Positions 15,156-23,793 of a stretch of DNA of 64,000 nt are shown one piece after another. Below the pieces are notes generated by a model. The model was not told the origin of the DNA. It did no database searches and worked only from the letters and a program-made list of their open reading frames with translations. Within the stretch, counting starts at the first letter, position 1, and every line of letters begins with the position of its first letter. Position numbers and translations under genes: made by a program. Source of the DNA: CAVHXA01 sp963639765 (GTDB lineage Bacteria; Bacillota; Clostridia; Oscillospirales; Oscillospiraceae). The stretch is from contig CAVHXA010000004.1 of NCBI GenBank assembly GCA_963639765.1, positions 1 to 64,000 of the forward strand, in the 5' to 3' direction.

Positions 15156-16121
15156 ATGAAGGAATTCACTATCGGCAGCAACGATGCCGGGCAGCGGCTG
15201 GATCGTTTTGTGGCAAAATCGGTGCCGCTGCTTCCGGCCAGCCTGGAACAGAAATATCTGCGGCTGAAACGTATCAAGGTTAACGGCCGCGGTGCAGCAA
15301 GGGATTATCGCCTTATCTGCGGAGACAGGGTTCAATTATACATCAACGACGAATTTTTTGATACTCCCTGCCCGGAGAATGCCTATCTTACCGTTTCTTC
15401 GCCAAAACTGAATGTTGTATACGAGGACGAGAACCTTATTCTCTGCGATAAGCGTCCCGGCCTTGCAGTCCACCCGCACGACGGAGCGGAATACGGCAAA
15501 ACACTGATCGATCATATTCAGGCCTATCTTTATGCAAAGGGCGAATGGAGGCCGCGTCAGGAAAATTCCTTTGTTCCCGCTCTGTGCAACCGAATCGACC
15601 GCAACACGGGCGGAATTGTGATTGCTGCGAAAAATGCGCAGACACTACGGATTATCAACGAAAAAATCCGTCTGCGCGAGATGGAAAAATATTATCTCTG
15701 CATTGTGCACGGCGTCCCCGGACCGGCGAAGGGGCGGCTGGAGGGACAGCTGTTCAAGGATGCGGAAAAGAATCGTGTATATATCACCAAACAGCCGCAA
15801 AAGGGCTCAAAAACTGCAATTACGGAATACCGTACACTGATGACAGAAAACGGGCTGTCCCTTTTGGAATGCCGCCTGCTCACGGGACGTACGCATCAGA
15901 TTCGCGCACAGCTTGCCGGGGCCGGATATCCGTTGCTCGGAGACGGAAAATACGGCCGCAGGGACGAGCAGCGAAAGTATCAGGCTCTCTATGCCTGGAG
16001 GCTGCAGTTTGCCTTTCAGACTCCAACGGGGATGCTTGACTATCTCAACGGTCGGGAATTTCGCGTTCGGACAGTGGACTTTGCCGACGCGAATTTTCCG
16101 GGGTGGATATTGACAATATAA
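15156..16121 (+). CDS. RluA-family ribosomal RNA pseudouridine synthase
   Basis: About 321 residues from the ATG at 15156 behind GGGGGTGG. The N-terminal S4 domain (residues 10-75, DRFVAKSVPLLPASLEQKYL) binds RNA. The catalytic part has NRIDRNTGGIVIAAKN, whose Asp is the nucleophile that isomerises uridine, and LLECRLLTGRTHQIRAQLA, a second family motif. It resembles RluC/RluD-type enzymes that modify 23S rRNA, but the exact target base cannot be read from the sequence. It has its own promoter and precedes the pot operon by 260 bases. Confidence 0.9.
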   Translation: MKEFTIGSNDAGQRLDRFVAKSVPLLPASLEQKYLRLKRIKVNGRGAARDYRLICGDRVQLYINDEFFDTPCPENAYLTVSSPKLNVVYEDENLILCDKRPGLAVHPHDGAEYGKTLIDHIQAYLYAKGEWRPRQENSFVPALCNRIDRNTGGIVIAAKNAQTLRIINEKIRLREMEKYYLCIVHGVPGPAKGRLEGQLFKDAEKNRVYITKQPQKGSKTAITEYRTLMTENGLSLLECRLLTGRTHQIRAQLAGAGYPLLGDGKYGRRDEQRKYQALYAWRLQFAFQTPTGMLDYLNGREFRVRTVDFADANFPGWILTI

Positions 16122-16138
16122 TTGGTTCGGGATATGAT
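16110..16138 (+). promoter_or_regulatory. Promoter of the potABCD operon
   Basis: TTGACA (16110-16115) and TATGAT (16133-16138) are 17 bases apart and partly overlap the end of the preceding gene. Transcription from here gives a leader of about 240 bases before potA. Confidence 0.8.
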
Positions 16139-16147
16139 TCCACCATA

Positions 16148-16237
16148 GACTCCGCAGGATGTACCGACAATTGTCGGGGACATGCGGGGTCCGAAGCGGC
16201 ACCGCGCAATGAACCTGTGGCCTTCAGCCGGTTTTTT
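16148..16237 (+). ncRNA. Structured leader of the pot operon, possible attenuator
   Basis: CTCCGC (16150-16155) can pair with GCGGGG further on. Nested inside are ATGT/ACAT and CCGAC-AATT-GTCGG, giving one long interrupted hairpin. Downstream ACC-tgt-GGC and GCC-GGT can pair just before TTTTTT (16231-16237), which looks like a weak terminator. No known riboswitch class is recognised. The remainder to 16380 shows nothing else. Confidence 0.35.
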
Positions 16238-16382
16238 ATGCCGGAAATGTGTTCTTTTTCTCGAAATACAAACAGTATTCCGTCGAAAAACTGCTTTTTT
16301 CCAGTGCAAAATTCTCGACCGAATGTCCGGTGAATCGTGCGGTGCTGTTCTGAATTTCTATCTGACGAAACGGGGGAGGATA

Positions 16383-17507
16383 ATGGCAAAGGAGCTCATC
16401 CGTCTGCAAAACCTCAGCATGGTTTTTGACGGAGAAACAGTTCTGGATTCAATCAATCTCTATTTTAACGATCACAAGTTTCTGACGCTGCTGGGTCCTT
16501 CCGGCTGCGGAAAAACGACAACGCTTCGGATTATTGGCGGATTTCTTACACCCACATCCGGCCAGGTCCTGTTTGAGGGCCAATCCATCAATAATCTGCC
16601 CGCGCACAAGCGTAAGATCAACACCGTCTTTCAGAAATATGCTCTGTTTCCGCACCTGGACGTATACGATAACATTGCCTTTGGGCTTCGTGTGGCAAAG
16701 GTAGACGAAAAAGAGGTAGACCGACGTGTGATGGAGATGTTGGAACTTGTCAGCCTTCGAGGCTTCGACAGCCGAAAGATTACGTCGCTTTCCGGCGGAC
16801 AGCAGCAGCGGGTTGCAATAGCCCGGGCACTGGTTAATCGGCCCAGGGTGCTGCTTCTGGACGAGCCGCTCGGCGCGTTGGACCTTCGACTGCGAAAAGA
16901 CATGCAGAATGAGCTCAAGCGTATTCAGCAGCAGATGGGAATTACCTTTATCTATGTTACCCACGATCAGGAAGAAGCACTTGCCATGTCCGACACGGTG
17001 GTTGTGATGGATAAGGGCGTTATTCAGCAGATCGGCACCCCGGAGGATATCTACAACGAGCCGAAAAATGCCTTTGTGGCAGATTTTATCGGTGAGAGCA
17101 ACATCCTCGACGGTGTGATGTGCGCAGACCGTCTGGTACAGATCTCCGGACAGAAATTCGACTGTGTTGATTCGGGATTCGGTAGAAACGAGTCTGTTGA
17201 CGTGGTAGTTCGGCCTGAGGATGTCGACTTTGTGCACCCGGACCTCGGGCACCTGTGCGGTGTGGTCACTGCCAGCACCTTTAAGGGCACCTTTTACGAC
17301 ATTATCGTGGACATTCACGGTTTTAAGTGGCTGGTACAAACTACAGACTATCAGCCCGTTGGTGCGCAGGTAGGCCTGCGCATCGAACCGGATGCCATTC
17401 ATGTGATGAAAAAGAGCGTATATTCCGAGACCTTCGGCGACTACAGCTCCTACAGTGCGGAATACGAGGAAATGGCTGAGGAGGGGGACACGGAAAATGA
17501 AGAATAG
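16383..17507 (+). CDS. potA: Spermidine/putrescine ABC transporter, ATP-binding subunit
   Basis: 374 residues from the ATG at 16383, directly behind GGGGGAGGA. This is the ATPase that powers polyamine uptake. The Walker A loop is GPSGCGKTTTLR (about 37-48), the signature is LSGGQQQRVAIARAL, and Walker B is VLLLDEPLGALDLR with a following switch His in YVTHDQEEAL. The C-terminal 110 residues form the TOBE-type regulatory domain (VVRPEDVDF). It is the first gene of a four-gene operon in the usual ABCD order. Substrate is inferred from the family and operon, not proved. Confidence 0.93.
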   Translation: MAKELIRLQNLSMVFDGETVLDSINLYFNDHKFLTLLGPSGCGKTTTLRIIGGFLTPTSGQVLFEGQSINNLPAHKRKINTVFQKYALFPHLDVYDNIAFGLRVAKVDEKEVDRRVMEMLELVSLRGFDSRKITSLSGGQQQRVAIARALVNRPRVLLLDEPLGALDLRLRKDMQNELKRIQQQMGITFIYVTHDQEEALAMSDTVVVMDKGVIQQIGTPEDIYNEPKNAFVADFIGESNILDGVMCADRLVQISGQKFDCVDSGFGRNESVDVVVRPEDVDFVHPDLGHLCGVVTASTFKGTFYDIIVDIHGFKWLVQTTDYQPVGAQVGLRIEPDAIHVMKKSVYSETFGDYSSYSAEYEEMAEEGDTENEE

Positions 17508-18315
17508 GCTGCTGGCTGCTCCCTATATTGTCTGGATGGTTCTTTTTACGCTGGCTCCCCTGGCCATTGTGGTGGGCTATGCTCTCACAGACTCTGTCAC
17601 CGGCAGCGTTACCCTGAAAAATCTTTCGGATCTCGGAGCATATCTGCCCATTTTTCTTCGTTCGATTCTTCTGGCTTTGCTGTCGGCCGCAATCAGTCTG
17701 CTTCTTGGATTTCCGGTAGCATACTGTCTGGCCAATGCCAGGCCTGCCTACCAGCGCTTTCTGTATATGCTGGTAATGCTGCCCATGTGCATGAGCTTTC
17801 TGCTGCGTACACTGGCCTGGGTATCCATCCTGGAGGATACCGGCATCATCAACCAGCTTTTGGGTCGGCTGGGGCTTGAACCGCTTCCGCTTATCCGCAA
17901 TTCCGGAGCAGTTATTATGGGTATGGTATATAATTATCTGCCCTATATGATTCTGCCGCTTTATACCGTCATGATCAAAATCGACCGTTCCGTGATCGAG
18001 GCTGCGCAGGATCTGGGCTGCAGCAATACCGGAGTGTTTGTACGGGTGGTGCTGCCGCTTTGCGTTCCGGGGATCGTATCCGGAATGACCATGGTTTTCG
18101 TTCCCGCCGTGAGCACCTTTTATATCAGCCAGAAGCTGGGAAGTCCGGGTACAACCCTGATCGGCGATGTGATAGAGTCCCAGTTCAAGGCGGCCTACAA
18201 CCCAAATCTGGGTGCGGCCCTGTCGCTGGTGCTGATGGTTCTGATCTTCCTGTGCATCGGCGTGATGAACAGGATCAGCACTTCGGAGGATGACGAAGGG
18301 CTGGTGACACTATGA
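17497..18315 (+). CDS. potB: Polyamine ABC transporter permease
   Basis: 272 residues from the ATG at 17497, behind GAGGGGG, overlapping potA by 11 bases. Six hydrophobic segments are visible. The cytoplasmic EAA loop that contacts the ATPase is EAAQDLGCSNTGVFVRVVLP (about 168-187). It pairs with PotC to form the membrane channel. Confidence 0.92.
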   Translation: MKNRLLAAPYIVWMVLFTLAPLAIVVGYALTDSVTGSVTLKNLSDLGAYLPIFLRSILLALLSAAISLLLGFPVAYCLANARPAYQRFLYMLVMLPMCMSFLLRTLAWVSILEDTGIINQLLGRLGLEPLPLIRNSGAVIMGMVYNYLPYMILPLYTVMIKIDRSVIEAAQDLGCSNTGVFVRVVLPLCVPGIVSGMTMVFVPAVSTFYISQKLGSPGTTLIGDVIESQFKAAYNPNLGAALSLVLMVLIFLCIGVMNRISTSEDDEGLVTL

Positions 18316-19133
18316 AGACCACAGTCAGAGTCTTTACGGTCCTGGTATTTGCATTTCTGTATATCCCCATGGCGGTGCTGATCGTGGCCTCTTTCAACAG
18401 CGGTTCGGATATGGCAGTCTTCAGCGGCTTTACGCTGCACCAATACGGCGAGCTGTTTCGCGATCCGAGCCTGCTGCTGCTGCTTCGCAATTCCATTCTG
18501 ATTGCGGTTCTGTCCGGCCTTGCGGCTACTGTTCTCGGTACCATGGCAGCGGTAGGTATCCATGCCATGCGCGGGCGGCTGCGCAGTCTGGTGATGAGCC
18601 TGACCAACATCCCGCTGACGAACCCCGACATTGTTACGGGCGTTTCACTGGCGCTGCTGTTTGCTTTTGCAGGGCGGGTTATGCGCCTGAATACGGTTCT
18701 TGGCGCTGCCACACTTCTGATAGCCCATATTACATTCAATCTGCCGTATGTGATTTTGTCTGTTATGCCAAAGCTCACCCAGATGGATCCGAATCTTCGC
18801 GAGGCTGCTCTGGACCTGGGCTGTACTCCGGTACAGGCATTCTTCAAGGTGGTTATCCACGAGATCATGCCCGGTATTGTTTCGGGCGCCCTGATGGCCT
18901 TTACCATGTCACTGGATGATTTTGTAATCAGCTATTTTGTCTACGGTGCATCCTTTGCAACACTGCCGGTAGAAATCTACAACTACACAAAGAAACCGAT
19001 TCAGCCAAAGATATATGCCCTGTTTACGTTGCTCTTTGCAATGATTCTGCTGCTGATGGTGATAATGAATCTGATGCAGGCCCGCGACGGTCACCGCGGT
19101 CGCAGCCATCAGAGCAAGGGGGTCCGCCGGTGA
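18312..19133 (+). CDS. potC: Polyamine ABC transporter permease
   Basis: 273 residues; the ATG overlaps the potB stop by 4 bases. It has six hydrophobic segments and the EAA loop EAALDLGCTPVQAFFKVVIH (about 165-184). The pattern SLDDFVISYFVYG near residue 200 is typical of PotC. It is the second half of the channel. Confidence 0.92.
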   Translation: MKTTVRVFTVLVFAFLYIPMAVLIVASFNSGSDMAVFSGFTLHQYGELFRDPSLLLLLRNSILIAVLSGLAATVLGTMAAVGIHAMRGRLRSLVMSLTNIPLTNPDIVTGVSLALLFAFAGRVMRLNTVLGAATLLIAHITFNLPYVILSVMPKLTQMDPNLREAALDLGCTPVQAFFKVVIHEIMPGIVSGALMAFTMSLDDFVISYFVYGASFATLPVEIYNYTKKPIQPKIYALFTLLFAMILLLMVIMNLMQARDGHRGRSHQSKGVRR

Positions 19134-20338
19134 AAAAACACATTGCCGTTCTGGCTGCAGCTGTGCTGCTGGCGGTTTTTGCCGGACACCCGGCTCTGGC
19201 TGACACGTCGAAATCCATCACGGTATATAACTGGGGCCAGTATATTTCCGACGGTACCGACGGTTATATCGACGTGATTGATGCCTTTGAGCAGGAAACG
19301 GGCATTACTGTAAACTATGTCACCTTCGATTCAAACGAAACCATGTACACCAAGCTGAAAACCGGCGGTGAATCGATAGATGTGATCATTCCATCAGACT
19401 ATATGATCGCAAGGCTCATCGAAGAAGAAATGCTTCTTGAGCTGAATTTTGACAACATCCCAAACTTTGCATATGTAGATGATGAGTTCAAGTATATGGA
19501 CTACGACCCAGAAAATCGCTACAGTGTTCCGTATACCTGGGGCACGGTGGGCGTCATCTATAATAAAAAATATGTTGACCCGGAAGATATTGGCAGCTGG
19601 GATCTTCTGTGGAATGAAAAATATGCAGGCAGGATTCTGATGTTTGACAACTGCCGCGATGCGTTCGGCATTGCCGAGCTATGTCTGGGATACAGCCTGA
19701 ATACCACCTCGCAGGATGAGCTTCGCGCTGCGGGGTATCTGCTCACACAGCAGAAACCATATATACAGGCCTATGTCATGGATCAGATCTTCAGCAGCAT
19801 GGAGCGTGAAGAGGCCTGGATTGCTCCGTATTATGCGGGAGACTATCTTATGATGGTTCAGGAAAACCCGGATCTCGGCTTTTATTTTCCGGAAGAGGGC
19901 TTCAACATTTTCGTAGACGCAATGTGTATCCCAAAGAGCGCACAAAACAAAGAAGGGGCCGAGGCTTTTATCAATTTTTTGTGTCGACCGGAAATTTCCG
20001 GTGAAAACCTTGATTATCTGGGCTATTCCACACCAATCTCGGCAGCCAAGGAGTATATGGATCCGGAAACCGCAGCCAGCCCCATTGCCTATCCGGATGA
20101 GGAAACACTGGCCCGCTCCGCAAGCTTTACCTTTTTGCCCACGCAGTCCAGCCAGCTGATGGATGCGCTGTGGCTGGAGGTCCAGACATCCGGCACATCC
20201 GCCGGAACATACTACATCGCGACAGCTGTTCTGGCGGTGCTTGCCGCAGCGCTTATTCTTGGGCTGAAGACAAGAAAAAGGCTGCGCAGGGCACGCCGCG
20301 GCAGATATTATCAGCCCGGAACCAACGCGGACTCTTGA
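19130..20338 (+). CDS. potD: Polyamine-binding protein with a C-terminal membrane anchor
   Basis: 402 residues; the GTG start overlaps potC by 4 bases. A signal peptide of about 25 residues ends in GHPALA, an A-x-A-like cleavage site; there is no lipobox. The mature protein begins SKSITVYNWGQYISDG, the standard PotD opening, and keeps DVIIPSDYMIARLIEE and VPYTWGTVGVIYNKKYVDP. The C-terminus is unusual: a hydrophobic helix of about 20 residues (362-382) followed by KTRKRLRRARRGR, a cytoplasmic anchor. So the binding protein is held to the membrane by its C-terminal end, not by a lipid. Confidence 0.92.
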   Translation: MKKHIAVLAAAVLLAVFAGHPALADTSKSITVYNWGQYISDGTDGYIDVIDAFEQETGITVNYVTFDSNETMYTKLKTGGESIDVIIPSDYMIARLIEEEMLLELNFDNIPNFAYVDDEFKYMDYDPENRYSVPYTWGTVGVIYNKKYVDPEDIGSWDLLWNEKYAGRILMFDNCRDAFGIAELCLGYSLNTTSQDELRAAGYLLTQQKPYIQAYVMDQIFSSMEREEAWIAPYYAGDYLMMVQENPDLGFYFPEEGFNIFVDAMCIPKSAQNKEGAEAFINFLCRPEISGENLDYLGYSTPISAAKEYMDPETAASPIAYPDEETLARSASFTFLPTQSSQLMDALWLEVQTSGTSAGTYYIATAVLAVLAAALILGLKTRKRLRRARRGRYYQPGTNADS

Positions 20339-20398
20339 ATCGGCCGCCGGCCCCGGCGGGCCACACAAAAGAAAAAATAAAGGCAGACAAAAAAGAGC

Positions 20399-20427
20399 TT
20401 GCTTTTTGCGGACGCGTCTGCTAAGAT
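20399..20427 (+). promoter_or_regulatory. Candidate promoter of rpmB
   Basis: TTGCTT (20399-20404) and TAAGAT (20422-20427) are 17 bases apart, about 58 bases before rpmB. The 146-base gap after potD also holds a GC-rich palindrome at 20340-20362 without a T-tract. Confidence 0.5.
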
Positions 20428-20484
20428 AACGAACGGCGCCAAGCGGACGCTGAATATTTTTCTATGGCGAGGAGGTGCAGCCAA

Positions 20485-20673
20485 GTGGCAAAGTGCGAGA
20501 TTTGCGGCAAGGGTGTCACATTCGGGATCAAGGTCTCCCATTCTCACAGACGTGCAAACAGAGCGTGGAAGCCCAACGTCAAACGGGTGAAGGCTATTGT
20601 CGACGGTTCCCCGCGCCATATTTACGTCTGTACAAGGTGCCTTCGTTCCGGCAAAGTCACCCGTGCCGTATAA
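20485..20673 (+). CDS. rpmB: 50S ribosomal protein L28, zinc form
   Basis: 62 residues from a GTG at 20485, 8 bases behind GGAGGTG. It opens AKCEICGKGVTFGIKVSHSH and has the second Cys pair in YVCTRCLRSGKV, so it is the zinc-ribbon form. It stands alone between its promoter and terminator, the usual arrangement in this group. Confidence 0.96.
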   Translation: MAKCEICGKGVTFGIKVSHSHRRANRAWKPNVKRVKAIVDGSPRHIYVCTRCLRSGKVTRAV

Positions 20674-20686
20674 GGCGGGAAACGAT

Positions 20687-20718
20687 AAAAGGACTGCTTA
20701 TCGGCAGTCCTTCTTTTT
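20687..20718 (+). terminator. Terminator of rpmB
   Basis: AAGGACTGC (20689-20697) and GCAGTCCTT (20704-20712) pair perfectly around a 6-base loop, followed by CTTTTT. Confidence 0.88.
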
Positions 20719-20831
20719 ACGCTCCAAAGACATGTGCAGCGGCTTTATGCGCTCTGTGCAGAGAAAACAAAGCGTCGCCCGTGTGGAACTGTATCTGTCC
20801 GGCAAGAAAGCTGAAAACCGGCAGTTCTTTA

Positions 20832-20860
20832 TTGCGAAATACGCAAAAAGCGCATATAAT
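20832..20860 (+). promoter_or_regulatory. Promoter of the hprK operon
   Basis: TTGCGA (20832-20837) and a perfect TATAAT (20855-20860) are 17 bases apart, 63 bases before hprK. The rest of the gap after the rpmB terminator shows nothing. Confidence 0.75.
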
Positions 20861-20923
20861 GAATCATCTGGAGATGAGATCAGCCCGGAATACAATTTCC
20901 GGACGACGTTGGAGGCAAAAACC

Positions 20924-21868
20924 ATGGCAACTTCTCAGGGTGTACTGCTAAAATCTCTGCTTGGTGAATTTGATCTCAAGCCGGTGCATGAGGCCACCGA
21001 TTTCGACCGTCTGACACTCACAGTCGAGGATGTGAACCGGCCCGGTTTGCAGCTGCTTGGATTTTATGATCACTTTGAGCCCGCTCGTCTGCAGGTAATC
21101 GGCAGAGTCGAGGAGGCATATCTGCAGGGGCTGACCCCGGAAGAACGATTTGTTGCATTTGATCGTTTTTTTTCCTATCGAATTCCGGCTTTGATTGTTG
21201 CACGCGGAATCGATCCGCCGGAAGAATGCATTGTCATGGCAAGAAAGCACGATATCACTGTCCTGAGCACACAGGAGACCACGTCCGATATTATGTCTGC
21301 CATGATTACCACAGTAAAGGCTCGTCTGGCTCCAAAAATCACCCGCCACGGAGTTCTGGTTGAGGTATATGGCGAGGGTCTGCTGATTTTGGGGGAAAGC
21401 GGAGTCGGAAAAAGCGAGGCAGCTATCGAACTCATCAAGCGGGGGCATCGGCTGATTGCCGATGATGCCGTAGAAATCCAGAAGGTCAGCAACACAAACC
21501 TTATCGGCTCTGCACCTGAGGTTATACGCCACTATATGGAGCTGCGCGGTATCGGTGTGATCAATGTGGCCCAGCTGTTTGGCATGGGCGCCGTAAAGGA
21601 CACATGCAGCATTGATATGGTTATCAGCCTTGAGATGTGGAAAGACGGCGTGGCCTATGATCGACTGGGCATCGACAGCCCGACAACCACAATTCTGGAT
21701 GTGGCGGTGCCCTATATGGTCATGCCTGTAAAGCCCGGGCGAAATCTGGCTGTGATTATCGAGGTTGCCGCAATGAACAACCGTCAGAAACGACTGGGCT
21801 TTAATGCCGCACTGGAATTTACCGAACAGATCAACCGCCGTATGGATGAGGCGGCAAAAATGCAATAA
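20924..21868 (+). CDS. hprK: HPr kinase/phosphorylase
   Basis: 314 residues from the ATG at 20924 behind GGAGG. It phosphorylates or dephosphorylates Ser46 of HPr, the switch for catabolite repression in Firmicutes. The C-terminal catalytic part has the P-loop GESGVGKSEAAIELIKRG (about 152-169), the following DDAVEI with catalytic acidic residues, and the family signature LRGIGVINV. The N-terminal domain (about 1-130) is the usual HprK fold. It begins an operon with murB, rapZ, yvcK, whiA and probably dnaE, linking carbon state to wall synthesis. Confidence 0.96.
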   Translation: MATSQGVLLKSLLGEFDLKPVHEATDFDRLTLTVEDVNRPGLQLLGFYDHFEPARLQVIGRVEEAYLQGLTPEERFVAFDRFFSYRIPALIVARGIDPPEECIVMARKHDITVLSTQETTSDIMSAMITTVKARLAPKITRHGVLVEVYGEGLLILGESGVGKSEAAIELIKRGHRLIADDAVEIQKVSNTNLIGSAPEVIRHYMELRGIGVINVAQLFGMGAVKDTCSIDMVISLEMWKDGVAYDRLGIDSPTTTILDVAVPYMVMPVKPGRNLAVIIEVAAMNNRQKRLGFNAALEFTEQINRRMDEAAKMQ

Positions 21869-21878
21869 CGGAGGAAGC

Positions 21879-22826
21879 ATGGAACACAGCATTCCGTTTA
21901 TTCAGGCTCTGACGCATCAATGTCCGGACATTCCCGTCCGACAGAATGTTCCCCTGTTAGACCTGACATCCTTTTGCATCGGCGGACCGGCAGAAATTCT
22001 GCTGCAGCCGCAGACACCGGAGCAGCTGGCAGCCTGCCTGCAGCAATGCAGCCGATTTCAATACAGTCCGGTGATTCTGGGCAGCGGAACCAATGTGCTG
22101 GCACCGGATGAGGGGCTGCCGGGCGTTGTGATTCGTACCCGCAGCCTGAATAAAATCCGCCGCAACCCCGATGGAACAATTACGGCGCAGAGCGGAGCCA
22201 CACTTGCGCGACTTGCCGGGTTTGCGCTCGAGCAGAGCCTTACCGGGCTGGAATTTGCACAGGGAATTCCGGGAACGGTTGGAGGCGGGCTGATGATGAA
22301 CGCGGGAGCATACGACGGGCAGATGTCGCTTGTGTGCGTGAGCGCCTGCATCTGTGAGCCGGACGGCAGCATAAAAACACTGCAGGGGGCGCAGCTTGGC
22401 TTTGGATATCGTACCAGTGCTTTTCAGCAGCGCAGCTGTGCTATTCTCAGCGGAACCTTTTTCCTGCAGCAGGGGGATTCGATACAAATACGCAGAAAAA
22501 TGGAAGCTTTTGCTCAAAAGCGGAGAGAATCTCAGCCGCTGGAGTTTCCGTCGGCGGGCAGCACCTTTAAGCGGCCGGCCGGAGGCTATGCCGCAGCACT
22601 GATTGATCAGGCCGGGCTGAAAGGACTGCGTGTGGGAGGGGCACAGGTTTCGACCAAACATGCCGGATTTGTGATAAATCTCGGCGGGGCCACGGCTGCA
22701 GACGTGCTGGGCCTGATTGATCGGATCCGCGAGAGTGTTTTCAAAAGCTCCGGTGTTCTGCTTGAGCCGGAGATCTGTATTCTTCAGCCGGAGCCGTGCG
22801 GCCGGACATTGGCAGAAGGCGTCTGA
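21879..22826 (+). CDS. murB: UDP-N-acetylenolpyruvoylglucosamine reductase
   Basis: 315 residues from the ATG at 21879 (GGAGGAAGC upstream), 10 bases after hprK. It reduces UDP-GlcNAc-enolpyruvate to UDP-MurNAc with NADPH and FAD. The FAD-binding motifs are LTSFCIGGPA, LGSGTNVLAPDEG and GIPGTVGGGLMMNAGAYDG. PSAGSTFKRP carries the catalytic Ser, and the last Glu (LLEPEICIL) completes the site. The family is usually in the division cluster; here it sits with hprK, and the division cluster at the right end lacks it. Confidence 0.95.
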   Translation: MEHSIPFIQALTHQCPDIPVRQNVPLLDLTSFCIGGPAEILLQPQTPEQLAACLQQCSRFQYSPVILGSGTNVLAPDEGLPGVVIRTRSLNKIRRNPDGTITAQSGATLARLAGFALEQSLTGLEFAQGIPGTVGGGLMMNAGAYDGQMSLVCVSACICEPDGSIKTLQGAQLGFGYRTSAFQQRSCAILSGTFFLQQGDSIQIRRKMEAFAQKRRESQPLEFPSAGSTFKRPAGGYAAALIDQAGLKGLRVGGAQVSTKHAGFVINLGGATAADVLGLIDRIRESVFKSSGVLLEPEICILQPEPCGRTLAEGV

Positions 22827-22911
22827 AAACGGGTCGAAAAGCACCGAAGCATCGGTGCCCGTGACGGTAATTTTGCATACACGACTGCGGCAGCACAGAG
22901 GAGGCACATCT

Positions 22912-23793
22912 ATGGAGCTTGTTATTGTTTCGGGCCTGTCGGGAGCAGGAAAGAGCAAAACCGCCGGCACGCTGGAGGATCTGGGCTATTACTGCGTGGA
23001 CAATATGCCGGCTGAGCTGTTTGTGTCTTTTGCGGCACACTGTCTGGCGGCACCCGGCCGATACAGCAGGGTACTGCTGGTGTCGGACGTTCGGGGCGGA
23101 CAGACCTTTGACGGACTGTTTCGCGCACTTGCCGGACTTGACCGGATGGGCTGCAAATACCAGATTCTTTTTGTCGAAGCCAGCCGTGAAACCATTATTC
23201 GCCGCTATAAGGAAACACGGCGCAGACATCCGCTGCAAAGCGGAGACATTACACTGGTGGATGCCGTTGATCGGGAACGCACACTGCTTGCACCTGTGCG
23301 CAGCAGGGCCAATTATGTACTTGACACCTCGACGCTCAACAATGCACAGCTGCGTACCGCCCTGCGACGCCTTTTGTGCAAGGAAGACGGCAGCTCGATG
23401 ATGAGCGTGACCGTTTTGTCATTTGGGTATAAATACGGCATCCCGACCAGTGCCGATCTGGTATTTGATGTGCGGCTGCTGCCAAACCCATACTATATCC
23501 CGGAGCTGAAGCAGCTGTCCGGGCTGGATACACAGGTTCGAGAATATTTGAACTCATATCAGCAGACAAAGGATGTTCTCGTTCAGTTCGAAGGCCTGCT
23601 TGGCTATTCACTGCCTCTGTATGAGCAGGAGGGGAAAACCAATCTGGTAGTTGCAATAGGCTGCACCGGAGGACGGCATCGCTCGGTTGCCATAGCGGCG
23701 GAGGTAGGGGATTTTATCGCCAAGCGCGGGTATCCGACAACAGTTCGTCACACGGATCTCAACCGGGATTCTGCACTGGAGGACGGCGTATGA
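22912..23793 (+). CDS. rapZ: RNase adapter / nucleotide-binding protein RapZ (YvcJ)
   Basis: 293 residues from the ATG at 22912 behind GAGGAGG. The N-terminal P-loop is VSGLSGAGKSKTAGTLEDLG and the conserved DNMP follows about 15 residues later. The C-terminal half holds SFGYKYGIP, DVRLLPNPYYIPELKQLSG and the IGCTGGRHRSVAIAAEV motif. In E. coli RapZ controls glucosamine-6-phosphate synthase RNA; in Firmicutes (YvcJ) the role is less clear but tied to amino sugars and competence. It is followed by yvcK and whiA in the classic order. Confidence 0.95.
   Translation: MELVIVSGLSGAGKSKTAGTLEDLGYYCVDNMPAELFVSFAAHCLAAPGRYSRVLLVSDVRGGQTFDGLFRALAGLDRMGCKYQILFVEASRETIIRRYKETRRRHPLQSGDITLVDAVDRERTLLAPVRSRANYVLDTSTLNNAQLRTALRRLLCKEDGSSMMSVTVLSFGYKYGIPTSADLVFDVRLLPNPYYIPELKQLSGLDTQVREYLNSYQQTKDVLVQFEGLLGYSLPLYEQEGKTNLVVAIGCTGGRHRSVAIAAEVGDFIAKRGYPTTVRHTDLNRDSALEDGV

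Noticed and set aside
16190..16215. AAGCGGCACCGCGCAA resembles the T-box antiterminator sequence.
   Set aside because: Only about 50 bases separate it from the likely transcript start, too few for a T-box stem I and specifier loop, and potA is not an amino-acid gene.
20340..20362. GC-rich palindrome after potD, considered as a terminator.
   Set aside because: The arms mismatch and no T-tract follows on the plus strand.
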